55,956 nucleotides of DNA from Acidimicrobiaceae bacterium (GCA_002712325.1 PATH01000007.1:64304-120259), one strand, 5' to 3'. Numbered from the stretch's first letter, positions 16,200 through 25,256 are shown. Translations and numbers: made by a program. Notes: generated by a model not told the origin, from the letters alone.

Positions 16200-17852
16200 T
16201 CATTCAATACCAAAATAGTAGGGATACAGAGGTTGACCACCGCTGTGCACTTCAACTTCAATTTCTGGTTTCTCATTAGAAAGCCAAGCTAATAGATCTC
16301 TCGTTACTTCGTCAGGGCAATCCTGTCCTTCAATAATTGTCACTATTTCATGTTCATCACCGATGAGGGTTTCCAAAAGGTCCAAAGCTGCTTCGTTAAG
16401 GTTCGTCCGAGCAACGATTACCCCTGTTCTGTTCAAACCGATCCAGTCGCCTTCTCTAACTTTACCAGCATCTGTCTCGCTATCTCGCACTGCTTGGGTG
16501 ATCTCACCTGTTACAACTGACTGAGCCATAGTAGTCATCGATTGACAATTCGTTTCTGCATCTGCAGCTGGATCAAAAGCTAATAAGGCAGAGAACCCTT
16601 CAGGAATACTTCTTGTTGGAACAACCATAACGCTCTTATCAACTTGGTGGTCCACTTGTTCAGAAACAGGAATAATATTTTTATTGTTAGGAAGGATTAC
16701 GATTTCTTTTGCCTGAATTTGTTCTACTGCTTCAAGGAGGTCCTTAACAGATGGATTCATTGATTGCCCTCCTGCAACAATTGCATTTACACCCATTGAC
16801 GCAAAAATCTGTTGAATTCCTTTACCTGCGACAACAGCGATGACCGCTGTGTTCTCTGAGCTGGGATTCGGGACGATAATCTCGCTTCCACCTCCAATCT
16901 CTATATGGTCCTCGACGTGGAAAAGCTCATCTTGGAGATCAGTGACTCTTATCTCATATGGTCTTCCGGCTCTAATTCCTGCTTCAATGGATTCACCTAT
17001 ATCATTTGAATGGATATGGCAGTTGTATAAGCCATCTCCTCCTACGACGACAATCGAATCACCAATTTCTTGCCATTCAACTTTAAATTGGTCAATTTTC
17101 GATTCGGGGGCATCGAGAAAAAACATTACCTCATAGCGCAGTTCGCTGACATCTAATGCTCCATCGTCATTTGCTTCACGAGATGCATTAAAGTTTGACA
17201 CGTTCACTGTTGCTTTAGGGGGTGGCTTGATATCAGTTCCATCAGCAACATGAAGAAAACATTGAATAAGTAGGAGGTATCCAGCTCCTCCGGCATCAAC
17301 AACATTTGCATCTTTAAGCACTGGGAGAAGGTCAGGGGTCCGGTTTAATGAATCTTCGCCCTCGGACACAAGTTGAGATAAAAACATTGTCAGGGTCATG
17401 TCATTTGTTGCAAGTTCTTGCGCCTTCTCAGCTATCTCCCTCGAGACGGTAAGAATCGTCCCTTCTACAGGCTTTAAGACTGAAGCATACGCTGCTTCGG
17501 AAGCATGCTGTAAAGCTTCTGCAATTGCCTGGTTATCCAATTGGGTATTATTTGAGAAACTATCTGCTAGCCCTCGCAGAATCTGGGAAAGAATTACCCC
17601 TGAATTTCCGCGCGCTCCCATCAGGCTTCCGTGGCGGATTGCTTCCCACTGCGCTTCTGGGGTGTCTTCGTTATTATCAAGTTCCTCAATAACCGACTTC
17701 AAAGTAAATGACATGTTAGTGCCGGTATCCCCATCAGGCACAGGGTACACATTGAGCGAATTTAAATTCTCGCAGTAATTTTTCAGAGACTCATCATATT
17801 TTATGATTACGTCCCTTATTTGCTTAATCGAGAAAGATTTGAGTTGTTCCAC
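16200..17852 (-). CDS. fakA: DhaL/DegV-linked kinase of the FakA (YloV) family
   Basis: FakA-type proteins phosphorylate fatty acids presented by a FakB (DegV) partner; no DegV gene is in this window. The N-terminal DhaL domain carries the nucleotide/metal motif VPDGDTGTNM (about 37-46), GSLMGARGNSGVILSQILRG and VDAGGAGYLL. The middle contains NCHIHSNDIGESIEAG and the C-terminal half the conserved FakA-C region ending YPYYFGIE. At 550 residues it matches the family. It precedes recG, as YloV does in many genomes and Rv2974c does in M. tuberculosis. The GTG start has TAGCAT seven bases upstream and no ribosome binding site. I am sure of the family, less so of the substrate. Confidence 0.9.
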   Translation of the reverse strand: MEQLKSFSIKQIRDVIIKYDESLKNYCENLNSLNVYPVPDGDTGTNMSFTLKSVIEELDNNEDTPEAQWEAIRHGSLMGARGNSGVILSQILRGLADSFSNNTQLDNQAIAEALQHASEAAYASVLKPVEGTILTVSREIAEKAQELATNDMTLTMFLSQLVSEGEDSLNRTPDLLPVLKDANVVDAGGAGYLLLIQCFLHVADGTDIKPPPKATVNVSNFNASREANDDGALDVSELRYEVMFFLDAPESKIDQFKVEWQEIGDSIVVVGGDGLYNCHIHSNDIGESIEAGIRAGRPYEIRVTDLQDELFHVEDHIEIGGGSEIIVPNPSSENTAVIAVVAGKGIQQIFASMGVNAIVAGGQSMNPSVKDLLEAVEQIQAKEIVILPNNKNIIPVSEQVDHQVDKSVMVVPTRSIPEGFSALLAFDPAADAETNCQSMTTMAQSVVTGEITQAVRDSETDAGKVREGDWIGLNRTGVIVARTNLNEAALDLLETLIGDEHEIVTIIEGQDCPDEVTRDLLAWLSNEKPEIEVEVHSGGQPLYPYYFGIE

Positions 17853-17859
17853 GTTTGGA

Positions 17860-17865
17860 ATGCTA
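17860..17865 (-). promoter_or_regulatory. Putative -10 box TAGCAT for fakA
   Basis: TAGCAT ends seven bases before the fakA GTG. It lies inside a GGAAT-7-ATTCC inverted repeat (17857-17873), which might let a regulator cover the promoter. Confidence 0.35.
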
Positions 17866-18003
17866 CTAATTCCTGAAGCCGAAAGACGACATTAAGCTAT
17901 TTTTGGTAAATTTAGTTAAATCTTTGAAAAGCGTTAACGGTTCGCAACTATCCTATGAAGTCAGTTATTGTTTACTACGTTGAATCTTACTCAAGGAGCA
18001 ACT

Positions 18004-18231
18004 GTGCAGGGAGTTATAAAGTCATACGATCCGGGAACCAAAGACGGCGTCGTCATGTCCGAGCGTAATTTTACTGAATACGAACTCTCGCCTGACGCAC
18101 TTGATGGTTCTATATTTAGAATGCTACGGCAGGGACAACGCGTTATTTTTGAACTCAATGAGTCGGGAATGGCCACTAATCTCCGCCTAGGCTCCGAAGT
18201 GGATATGGGAACTCCGGATTTCCTTCAATAG
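18004..18231 (+). CDS. Cold-shock-domain-like protein (75 residues)
   Basis: The product MQGVIKSYDPGTKDGVVMS has the opening beta strands of a cold-shock domain, followed by GQRVIFELNESGMATNLRLG, which resembles the last two strands. The aromatic RNP1 (GFGFI) is absent, so nucleic acid binding may be weak or different. I chose the GTG at 18004 because AAGGAG lies five bases before it and the cold-shock homology starts there; a TTG 36 bases upstream has no such support. A possible promoter is TTGAAA (17924) with TATCCT (17949), spacing 19. The gene ends 22 bases before pckA, so the two may be co-transcribed. Confidence 0.7.
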   Translation: MQGVIKSYDPGTKDGVVMSERNFTEYELSPDALDGSIFRMLRQGQRVIFELNESGMATNLRLGSEVDMGTPDFLQ

Positions 18232-18253
18232 AGTTTGATTACGAGGTCAACGA

Positions 18254-19924
18254 ATGACAGATCACCCCCAAAATAAGATTGAGCATGCATTATTAGAGCA
18301 ATTTGGTATTGAAAACGTGACCCTCCATTATGGGCTTACACAAGATGAACTCTTTCATGCAGCTATTGAGAATGACAGGGGCCGCGTCACTCTCGATGGA
18401 GATTTTAATCAGCAAAAAGCCTACCCAACTATTTTGGGTGTAGATGGACCTCTTGTTTATTACAGTGATCCGGACTGCACTGGGCGGCCCGTGAAGGATA
18501 CGTTTGCTGTCGCGAGGCCTGAGGTAGAGGACACTGTTTGGTGGAAAGATGGATTTGAAAGATTTGATCCAGAGGCTTTTGATGACCTTCTGGGGCGTGT
18601 CGTTAATTACTTGAATGAAAAGAAGGGAAGCCTTTACGTAACTGACGTGTTTTGTGGTTGGGATACAGAGTTTGCAGAGCCATATAGATTCGTCGGTGAA
18701 TACGCTACACATGCCTACTTCTGCAACATAATGTTTCCGAAGGCAGTTCGAGATGACAGTGACCGGCCTGAAACAGGATGGACTATCTTAAATGTGCCTT
18801 CGTTTATTGCTAACCCTACAAGAGACCATACTCTTTCCAATCGCGCAGTTATTATGGACATCGTTAATCGCATTGCTTTAGTCGTGGGGCCTGCTGACTA
18901 CTGCGGAGTCAATAAGAAGACAATGTTTACTGTCATGAACTATGTTCTGCCAAGTAAAGGCCAACTATCGATGCACTGTTCAGCAAATGTTGGCACCGAT
19001 AATGATAGCGCCATACTTTTCGGCCTTTCTGGAACGGGAAAAACAACATTATCCGCAGACCCTAACCGACTTTTAATCGGTGATGATGAACATGTCTGGA
19101 CTGATTTAGGAGTTTCAAATTTTGAAGATGGTTGTTACGCAAAGCTCATCGACCTCGACAAAGAAGCTGAACCAATAATCGCAGCAGCGCTAAGCATGAA
19201 GGGGACTTTGATTGAAAACGTGCCTCCTTTAGATGGCAAACCTATTGAGGAGACTGACCCTCAAGACCTTGACTTATTCAATGGTTCAAGAACTGAAAAT
19301 ACTCGTTTCGCGTATCCCTTGACATGCAATCCTGGAGTTGCGGATGGAGCAGCTGGCCCCCACCCGAAAACAATTGTCTTGCTTACTGCTGATGCTTTCG
19401 GGGTGTTGCCTCCGGTGTCTATCCTCAGCCCAGATGAAGTTATGTACCATTTTGTTACTGGATTCACTTCAAAACTCGCAGGAACCGAAGTAGGGGTTAC
19501 AAAACCGGAAGCAACATTTTCGGCGTGCTTTGGAGGCCCCTTTATGTCCCAGAAGCCAAGCGTTTATGCCAAACTTCTCGCAAAACGAATGTCAGAACAT
19601 GATACGAGATGCATACTTCTAAACACTGGTTGGACCGGTGGACCGCACGGCGTCGGTCGCAGAATGTCTCTCAAACACACGAGAACGTTGCTCAACGCAG
19701 CACTTTCTGGCGATTTTGATGATGCCCCTTTAGATACTCAACCCATTCTGAATTTGCGTATGCCAACTAGTTGCGAAGGAGTCCCTGACGAGATTTTGAA
19801 CCCTAGAGAGACTTGGGACGATCCGTCTCAATACGATGATCAAGCAACTGAACTTCGAAAAATGTTTAGGGATAACTACGAGAAAGAGAATTTTGCTGAG
19901 TTAGGCATTGCAGCTGCTATGTAA
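18254..19924 (+). CDS. pckA: Phosphoenolpyruvate carboxykinase (ATP)
   Basis: The enzyme converts oxaloacetate and ATP to PEP, the entry to gluconeogenesis. The kinase P-loop FGLSGTGKTTLSADP lies at about 256-270, followed by the metal-binding LIGDDEHVW. CSANVG and FSACFGGPFM, GWTGGPHGVGRRMSL are further ATP-PEPCK signatures. At 556 residues it is slightly longer than the usual 520-540, with an extended N-terminus. Many Actinobacteria use the GTP-dependent enzyme, so an ATP-type enzyme is notable but not unique. It is the second gene of a plus-strand run with a cold-shock-like gene before it and a PLP enzyme 18 bases after it. Confidence 0.96.
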   Translation: MTDHPQNKIEHALLEQFGIENVTLHYGLTQDELFHAAIENDRGRVTLDGDFNQQKAYPTILGVDGPLVYYSDPDCTGRPVKDTFAVARPEVEDTVWWKDGFERFDPEAFDDLLGRVVNYLNEKKGSLYVTDVFCGWDTEFAEPYRFVGEYATHAYFCNIMFPKAVRDDSDRPETGWTILNVPSFIANPTRDHTLSNRAVIMDIVNRIALVVGPADYCGVNKKTMFTVMNYVLPSKGQLSMHCSANVGTDNDSAILFGLSGTGKTTLSADPNRLLIGDDEHVWTDLGVSNFEDGCYAKLIDLDKEAEPIIAAALSMKGTLIENVPPLDGKPIEETDPQDLDLFNGSRTENTRFAYPLTCNPGVADGAAGPHPKTIVLLTADAFGVLPPVSILSPDEVMYHFVTGFTSKLAGTEVGVTKPEATFSACFGGPFMSQKPSVYAKLLAKRMSEHDTRCILLNTGWTGGPHGVGRRMSLKHTRTLLNAALSGDFDDAPLDTQPILNLRMPTSCEGVPDEILNPRETWDDPSQYDDQATELRKMFRDNYEKENFAELGIAAAM

Positions 19925-19942
19925 CTTGGGTATTCTCGCCAC

Positions 19943-20959
19943 GTGCGGAAATTAAGTGATCTTCAGACGCCATTTTTAGCTGTTGAGCTTGATACCTTTC
20001 ATAGAAACCTTGAGACGATGCAGTCCGTCAGGCCTGGCTCTTCATTGAGGCCGCATGTTAAGGCGTTTAAGTCAACCGACATTGCTGGAATACTCAAGCA
20101 ATATGGCTATTCAGGTTTCTGCTGTGCGACGATCAAGGAACTTGAAGGATTAGTAGCTAACGTCCTAGGTGATGATCTTTTACTTGCCAACGAAACATTA
20201 AATGCCTCTAGACTTCGATCTTTGGTTGATCAGGATGCTCAGCTAACCGTTGCCGTGGATTCCGTTGAGACGATAGATGCTGCGAAGGACGGAGGTATTC
20301 GCGACGTGCTAATTGATGTAAACGTCGGATTACCGAGGTGTGGTTGTGACTTGAAAGAAGTAGCAATTCTTTGCGCGTACGCTCGACGAAAAGGCCTAAA
20401 TATCCGAGGTGTCATGGGGTATGAAGGGCATTTAATGTTTATTCCTGATAGGGCTGAGCGAGAAAAAGGTGTTATTAAAGCCATGCAGGTGTTGCAGGAG
20501 GCCCACTCAATTACAGGAGGTGACATAATCTCTGCCGGCGGCACGGGGACTTTCGACCTCAATAAGCTAGCAACAGAAATTCAAGCAGGTTCTTTTCTGT
20601 TTATGGATACTCGATACTCCAAGATAGGTCTCCCCTTTGAAGAGAGCCTGACGATAGTTTCAACAATAATTTCTGTTGAAAGGAATCAGAAAAGGGCAGT
20701 ATGCGATGCAGGAGTGAAGTCATTTGCAACGGATTACGGAAAGCCCATTCTTAAAGACGGCGTTATTGAGTTCTGTTCTGATGAACACTCAACTATTCTT
20801 CCAGTAGAACCAAGCAGTGAGCTAGCATTTAATGTTGGAGATTTGGTCCGCTTACGCGTTCCTCATGTAGATCCTACGATTGCTAAACATTCAAGATTAG
20901 TTTGTGTGCAGGAAGGTTATATCCATGGGGGTTGGGAAGTGGATCTCCGTGGCTGGTGA
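19943..20959 (+). CDS. D-threonine aldolase/D-serine dehydratase-like PLP enzyme (alanine racemase fold)
   Basis: This is a predicted cytosolic PLP-dependent enzyme acting on a D-hydroxy-amino acid. The RPHVKAFKS motif near residues 37-44 carries the PLP lysine. A C-terminal HVDPTIAKH supplies the His/Asp metal pair typical of D-threonine aldolase, where D-serine dehydratases have His/Cys. In between are DVNVGLPRCG and MGYEGHLM, as in family members. It is 338 residues long, below the usual 370-380. The start is GTG, 18 bases after pckA, with weak ribosome binding. In Actinobacteria such genes are often followed by a D-arabinono-lactone oxidase homologue, as here. The substrate is not certain. 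Confidence 0.85.
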   Translation: MRKLSDLQTPFLAVELDTFHRNLETMQSVRPGSSLRPHVKAFKSTDIAGILKQYGYSGFCCATIKELEGLVANVLGDDLLLANETLNASRLRSLVDQDAQLTVAVDSVETIDAAKDGGIRDVLIDVNVGLPRCGCDLKEVAILCAYARRKGLNIRGVMGYEGHLMFIPDRAEREKGVIKAMQVLQEAHSITGGDIISAGGTGTFDLNKLATEIQAGSFLFMDTRYSKIGLPFEESLTIVSTIISVERNQKRAVCDAGVKSFATDYGKPILKDGVIEFCSDEHSTILPVEPSSELAFNVGDLVRLRVPHVDPTIAKHSRLVCVQEGYIHGGWEVDLRGW

Positions 20960-20997
20960 TTGTCATATGTTCCCGATGTTGATTCAAGGAGTTCCCT

Positions 20998-22296
20998 TTG
21001 CCTGAAAAGTGGACGAATTGGGCTAGAAATCAATCTTCCAACCCTCACAATATCTTCAAGCCTAATTCAGAAGGTGAAATTAGCGAGATCATAAGTTTGG
21101 GCGTAGCTGAAAGAGTTAAAGTTAGGCCAATAGGGAACGGACACAGCTTTAGCTCTATCGGATTAACTGACGGATTCTTGGTTTCTATGGATTCAATGGA
21201 CCGCATTATTAGCATCGATAGAGAGAAGCTACAGGTTACTGTTGGCGCTGGGATAACCATCGCTGATTTAAATGAAGAGTTGCATAAAATAGGCTTTGCT
21301 CTTCCAAACCTTGGCGATATCGACGCCCAGAGTCTCGCTGGAGCGATTGCTACTGGCACGCATGGGACTGGAATCAATTTCAATTCAATAAGTTCTGCCG
21401 TTGTCGGTATCAGAATTGCTACTGGGGATGGATCTATCCTTGATATTTCTGAATCAAAAAACTCCGAGTTTTTGGCACCTTCTAAAGTTTCCTTGGGTGC
21501 ATTGGGAATCATAACTTCGGTCACACTTCAGTGTGTTCCCGCCTTTAATTTGAAGATTCTAGAGTTCACTGCAAAATTGCCTGAAATTATCTCTCGATTC
21601 GAATTTGAGGAATCGAATGCTGATTTTGTTGAGTTCTTCTGGTTCCCGCATACTGAGCTTGCAGAAATTAAGATTTGTAACAAAACTGCGTCCCCTAGTT
21701 CGCGAACAAACAGAGTGTCTAGATTTGTTAATGATGAGGTCCTTCGGAACTTTGGCTTTAATCTCATAAATAAATTCTGGTTACAGTTCCCCAATAGCGT
21801 GAATCGATCAGTGAAAAGTCTTATCAAAGAGAATGCACGACCGGAGCGCATAGATGCTAGCTATAAGGTCTTTTGTTCAAAACGAAGAGTAAAATTTCTC
21901 GAAATGGAGTATTCGGTTCCGAGAGAGTATCTGTTTGATGCTTTTCGCGAGGTCCAGAGTGTCATTGAAAGACTTAGCTTTCCAGTTACATTTCCAGTGG
22001 AAATCAGAACCCTATGTGCAGACGATATTCCTCTTTCAATGGCGAGTGAAAGAGAGACAGGTTTTATTGCAGTCCACTTGTATAACAGGGCAGAATCTAA
22101 AAATTTTTTTCATGATGTGGAGAAAGTTATGCGCCGATTCCATGGACGGCCTCACTGGGGAAAAATTCATAATCTTGATTCAATGACATTAGCGAATCTA
22201 TATCCAAGGTGGAATGAGTTCACTGAGGCCAGACAAGCCTTAGACCCGGATGGCCATTTTACCAACCCTTACCTTGAACGCGTTTTAGGCTATTGA
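20998..22296 (+). CDS. FAD-linked sugar-1,4-lactone oxidase (D-arabinono-lactone oxidase family)
   Basis: This is a predicted flavoprotein oxidising an aldono-1,4-lactone or a similar alditol. The N-terminal PP-loop of the FAD domain includes RPIGNGHSFS, where His49 is the position that binds FAD covalently in related oxidases, and then ATGTHGTG. The C-terminal ALO domain ends RPHWGKIH and LDPDGHFTNPYL, the family hallmark. At 432 residues it is of normal length. The start is TTG with CAAGGAG seven bases upstream. It follows the PLP enzyme by 38 bases and its last seven bases overlap the convergent galE. Electron acceptor and substrate cannot be read from sequence. Confidence 0.88.
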   Translation: MPEKWTNWARNQSSNPHNIFKPNSEGEISEIISLGVAERVKVRPIGNGHSFSSIGLTDGFLVSMDSMDRIISIDREKLQVTVGAGITIADLNEELHKIGFALPNLGDIDAQSLAGAIATGTHGTGINFNSISSAVVGIRIATGDGSILDISESKNSEFLAPSKVSLGALGIITSVTLQCVPAFNLKILEFTAKLPEIISRFEFEESNADFVEFFWFPHTELAEIKICNKTASPSSRTNRVSRFVNDEVLRNFGFNLINKFWLQFPNSVNRSVKSLIKENARPERIDASYKVFCSKRRVKFLEMEYSVPREYLFDAFREVQSVIERLSFPVTFPVEIRTLCADDIPLSMASERETGFIAVHLYNRAESKNFFHDVEKVMRRFHGRPHWGKIHNLDSMTLANLYPRWNEFTEARQALDPDGHFTNPYLERVLGY

Positions 22297-23306
22297 TACC
22301 CATCTGGGTTTTGGCGTTGCCAATTCCAGTGATCAGCGCACATATTCCCTATTGAGTATTCTGGATGCCAAAGTAGTTCGTCCTTTGCTTTCTTTGGGTC
22401 AGCAACTGCTTCAGGGCTATCGCCAGATCTTTTGGGTCTAATTTCTGTTTTTATTTCAGCACCAGTAACTTCTCTAGCCTTTTTTATTAACTCTTGGACC
22501 GAAGTTCCCTTACCAGTACCTAAGTTCCATATATGAAGGCCTTCATGTTTATCTAAGTACCGTAATGCTGATAGATGCCCTCTAGCGAGATCCGAAACAT
22601 GGATATAGTCTCGGATACACGTGCCATCTGGGGTGTCATAGTCGTCTCCATAGATTAGAAGTTTTTCTCTCCTGCCTACGGCAGTTTGCATAATCAAGGG
22701 CATCAGATTATTGGGTTGTTGCTTCGGATCTTCCCCGATGTGGCCAGATGGGTGAGCTCCAACAGGGTTAAAATAACGCAGGATACCTATTCTCCACTTT
22801 GGATTTACATCAGCAAGCCCGTGAAGAATCTGTTCGATGCATAATTTAGTTTGCCCATAAGGATTTATAGGTTTAGTTGGGGATTTTTCTGTGTAAGGTA
22901 GTTGGCTTTCAGGATTATAGACAGTTGCGGACGAAGAGAAGATCAGTTTCTGAACTTTCGCTTCTTGCATCGCCCGAAGAAGAGATAGGGATGATCCTAC
23001 ATTTTCGGAATAATATTTCAACGGTTCGGCCGTTGACTCCTCAACTGACTTAAGACCGGAAAAGTGAAGCACAGAATTTACGTTGTAACTTGAGAAAATA
23101 TTCATGAGCAGCGACGAGTTGCCAACATCCCCCTCTATGACGACCGGGCCTGCCCCACATATCTTTTCAATACCGCTAATTGACTCTTTCGACGAATTAG
23201 AAAAGTTATCGAGCACTATTGGGTTATACCCCGCCTCAATGAGCGCCACTACGGAGTGGCTCCCTATATATCCTGCTCCTCCTGTTACTAAGACATAGTT
23301 GCTCAT
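22290..23306 (-). CDS. galE: UDP-glucose 4-epimerase
   Basis: GalE interconverts UDP-glucose and UDP-galactose for surface polysaccharides and galactose use. The NAD-binding motif VTGGAGYIGSHS is at residues 7-18, the catalytic YxxxK is in NPYGQTKLCIEQ, and LRYFNPVGAHPSG and GDDYDTPDGTCIRDYIHV are diagnostic for GalE. It is 338 residues, the standard length. GGAG lies seven bases before the ATG. Its end overlaps the end of the convergent lactone-oxidase gene by seven bases, with no room for a terminator between them. Confidence 0.96.
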   Translation of the reverse strand: MSNYVLVTGGAGYIGSHSVVALIEAGYNPIVLDNFSNSSKESISGIEKICGAGPVVIEGDVGNSSLLMNIFSSYNVNSVLHFSGLKSVEESTAEPLKYYSENVGSSLSLLRAMQEAKVQKLIFSSSATVYNPESQLPYTEKSPTKPINPYGQTKLCIEQILHGLADVNPKWRIGILRYFNPVGAHPSGHIGEDPKQQPNNLMPLIMQTAVGRREKLLIYGDDYDTPDGTCIRDYIHVSDLARGHLSALRYLDKHEGLHIWNLGTGKGTSVQELIKKAREVTGAEIKTEIRPKRSGDSPEAVADPKKAKDELLWHPEYSIGNMCADHWNWQRQNPDGYQ

Positions 23307-23353
23307 CTAGTTCTCCAGCACTTCAGTTGCTGAGTAGCCCCATGCTTGCATTT

Positions 23354-23749
23354 CTAAGTTGTCCCGAGGAACATAGCTCTTATTCCCAGTCCCATTATAA
23401 AGAAACTGCCTAGTCCGTATAGTAAAAACTTTTTGCTTCCGATGGTGTTTCGGTAACCGTAGAGAAGAGCAATTGCAATAATCATTGAAAATCCATACAA
23501 ATAATGAAAATCATTTGGTTCTACATTCTCTTTTGATTGTATGGCGACTCCGATAATGGCTTGTACAAAGACAATAATTTGGGCAGCGATGATAGCTACC
23601 CAGAAGAATCGCGTTGATTGAATACTTCTCCTGTCAAGGAGGATGCCCCAAAATCCTGCTATTGCATTCGTAAATATAAGGAAAAAAGCGACTGTATTAT
23701 GCAGATCCCTCAAGCCCACTAGTTTCTCAATCGCTTTCTTTAGAAGCAA
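23354..23749 (-). CDS. Four-helix integral membrane protein, coupled to the MhuD-like gene
   Basis: The product has 131 residues with four predicted membrane helices at about 17-37, 48-70, 80-98 and 107-125 and short loops. A His (residue 17) lies at the head of helix 1 and another (82) at the head of helix 3, a spacing reminiscent of small cytochrome-b-like or quinone-linked proteins; this is speculation. The start overlaps the end of the upstream heme-oxygenase-like gene by 23 bases, so the two are almost certainly translated together. I do not recognise the family. Export of a heme product, heme uptake or an electron-transfer role would fit the context. Confidence 0.75.
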   Translation of the reverse strand: MLLKKAIEKLVGLRDLHNTVAFFLIFTNAIAGFWGILLDRRSIQSTRFFWVAIIAAQIIVFVQAIIGVAIQSKENVEPNDFHYLYGFSMIIAIALLYGYRNTIGSKKFLLYGLGSFFIMGLGIRAMFLGTT

Positions 23750-24047
23750 CAGAGACTGTGTAGTGCCATAACTCCGCCGATAGGTTCAGAGGCTTTTCTC
23801 TTGCTCCTTCAACGGGTTTATGAGCATGAGCAGCTTGTCCTGACGATCGCCATTTTTCAAAGGATGCATCGTCAAGCCATCTGGTAACGACCAACCACTG
23901 ATTTCTTCCGTCTTCAGGCTCCCATAGCTCAAATCCCTCAAATCCTTCTGTGCCGTCAACTGCACCTGCCCTAGCGGCAAATCTGCTTGCTACTTCCCTA
24001 CCGATACCTTCAGGAACTGTAATTGCGTTTATTTTTATTACTGTCAT
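23727..24047 (-). CDS. MhuD-like heme-degrading monooxygenase (ABM fold)
   Basis: MhuD of M. tuberculosis cleaves heme to mycobilin and iron. This 106-residue protein aligns with it nearly without gaps: it opens MTVIKINAITVPEG, and Asn7 and Trp66 (FEKW) are at the same positions. The heme-ligand histidine is His74 in QAAHAH, one residue earlier because of a single deletion. The VVTRW strand is also shared. These three residues define the heme-binding ABM enzymes, so function as a heme oxygenase is likely, though other ABM quinol monooxygenases exist. The gene overlaps the next one, a membrane protein, by 23 bases. Confidence 0.82.
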   Translation of the reverse strand: MTVIKINAITVPEGIGREVASRFAARAGAVDGTEGFEGFELWEPEDGRNQWLVVTRWLDDASFEKWRSSGQAAHAHKPVEGAREKPLNLSAELWHYTVSVASKESD

Positions 24048-24116
24048 ATCCCAATAATGGCAGGTACATAACGCTTATGCGGAGTTCAGGTGATTAAAGA
24101 ATTAAGCTGACCGAAT

Positions 24117-25256
24117 TTATTTAATTATATTTTGTTCTCTGAGCATCAATATTTCGTCTGTTGTCAAACCTAAGCCTGATAGAACTTCCTCCGTATTTTC
24201 GCCCGCGTGAGGTGGAGGGGATGACACTGACCCAGGAGTTCTACTAAATCGTGGTGCTGGCGCAGGCTGCATTACTCCCGCAATTTCAATGAACGTGCCC
24301 CTCTCTTTGTTGTGGGGGTGTTCATATGCCTCATCCATTGAGAGTACAGGTGCAAAGCATACATCTGTTCCTTCCATCAGCTCTTCCCATTCCAATCTGG
24401 TCTTTTCTTTAATTGCATTACCTATTTTCAATTTCATTTCTGCCCATTTAGTTCTGTCCATCTGTTTAGGGTTCTCGCTTTGGTCAATTCCTGTTATACG
24501 AAGAAGTTCAGAGTAGAACTGGGGTTCGATTGAACCTATTGATATGAATTCTCCGTCTGCGCATTCGAAGACATCATAGAAAGGAGCTCCTGTGTCAAGA
24601 AGGTTTGTACCCCGATCTCCCCACATCCCCATGGCTTTGAATGAATGCATCATTGTGGAAAGGAGTGCAGAACCATCCGTCATTGCTGCATCGATTACTT
24701 GGCCTTTTCCGCTTTCAGCTGCTTCAACTAATGCAGCACATATTCCAAGAGCGAGTAGCATTCCTCCTCCTCCGAAATCACCTACAAGGTTGACTGGGGG
24801 TATGGGCTTTTCGCCGTTACGGCCTATCATTCCCAGCACCCCAGATAACGCAATGTAATTTATATCATGTCCTGCCATTGAAGAGTATGCCCCTTCCTGC
24901 CCCCAACCTGTCATCCTTCCGTATATCAATTTGGGGTTTCTAGCTAGACATTCTTCGGGGCCTATACCTAGCCGTTCTGCCACTCCAGGTCGAAAACCTT
25001 CAATGAGCGCATCGGCTTCCTGAATTAGCTTTAGAACGGTTTCGATACCCTCGGGCGTTTTGAGGTTCAACCCGACTGACCTTCTTCCTCGATTGAGCAG
25101 GTCTAGGTTGGGAGAATCCGGCATAGTATCGGGGACAGCTGATGCTCGGTCGACCCTAATTACATCCGCTCCTAGATCAGCCAATAACATGGCACAAAAT
25201 GGGCCTGGGCCTATTCCTGCTATCTCGACGATACGTTTACCTGAGAGTGGACCCAC
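24117..25256 (-). CDS. mcr: Alpha-methylacyl-CoA racemase (CaiB/BaiF fold)
   Basis: This enzyme is predicted to epimerise 2-methylacyl-CoA esters, needed for degrading branched-chain or sterol-derived acyl groups. The fold is that of class III CoA transferases (IAGIGPGPFCAMLLADLGADV). The catalytic pair of racemases is present: His130 in MAGHDINYIALSG and Asp160 in LVGDFGGGG, the same 30-residue spacing as His126/Asp156 of mycobacterial MCR. A true transferase would have a single nucleophilic Asp instead. At 379 residues it is slightly longer than MCR (360). The start is GTG with a strong AGGAGG five bases upstream. Confidence 0.9.
   Translation of the reverse strand: MGPLSGKRIVEIAGIGPGPFCAMLLADLGADVIRVDRASAVPDTMPDSPNLDLLNRGRRSVGLNLKTPEGIETVLKLIQEADALIEGFRPGVAERLGIGPEECLARNPKLIYGRMTGWGQEGAYSSMAGHDINYIALSGVLGMIGRNGEKPIPPVNLVGDFGGGGMLLALGICAALVEAAESGKGQVIDAAMTDGSALLSTMMHSFKAMGMWGDRGTNLLDTGAPFYDVFECADGEFISIGSIEPQFYSELLRITGIDQSENPKQMDRTKWAEMKLKIGNAIKEKTRLEWEELMEGTDVCFAPVLSMDEAYEHPHNKERGTFIEIAGVMQPAPAPRFSRTPGSVSSPPPHAGENTEEVLSGLGLTTDEILMLREQNIIK

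Noticed and set aside
17398-17778. Plus-strand frame of 126 codons within the fakA region
   Set aside because: Antisense to the conserved DhaL motifs of fakA; composition is that of a mirror frame.
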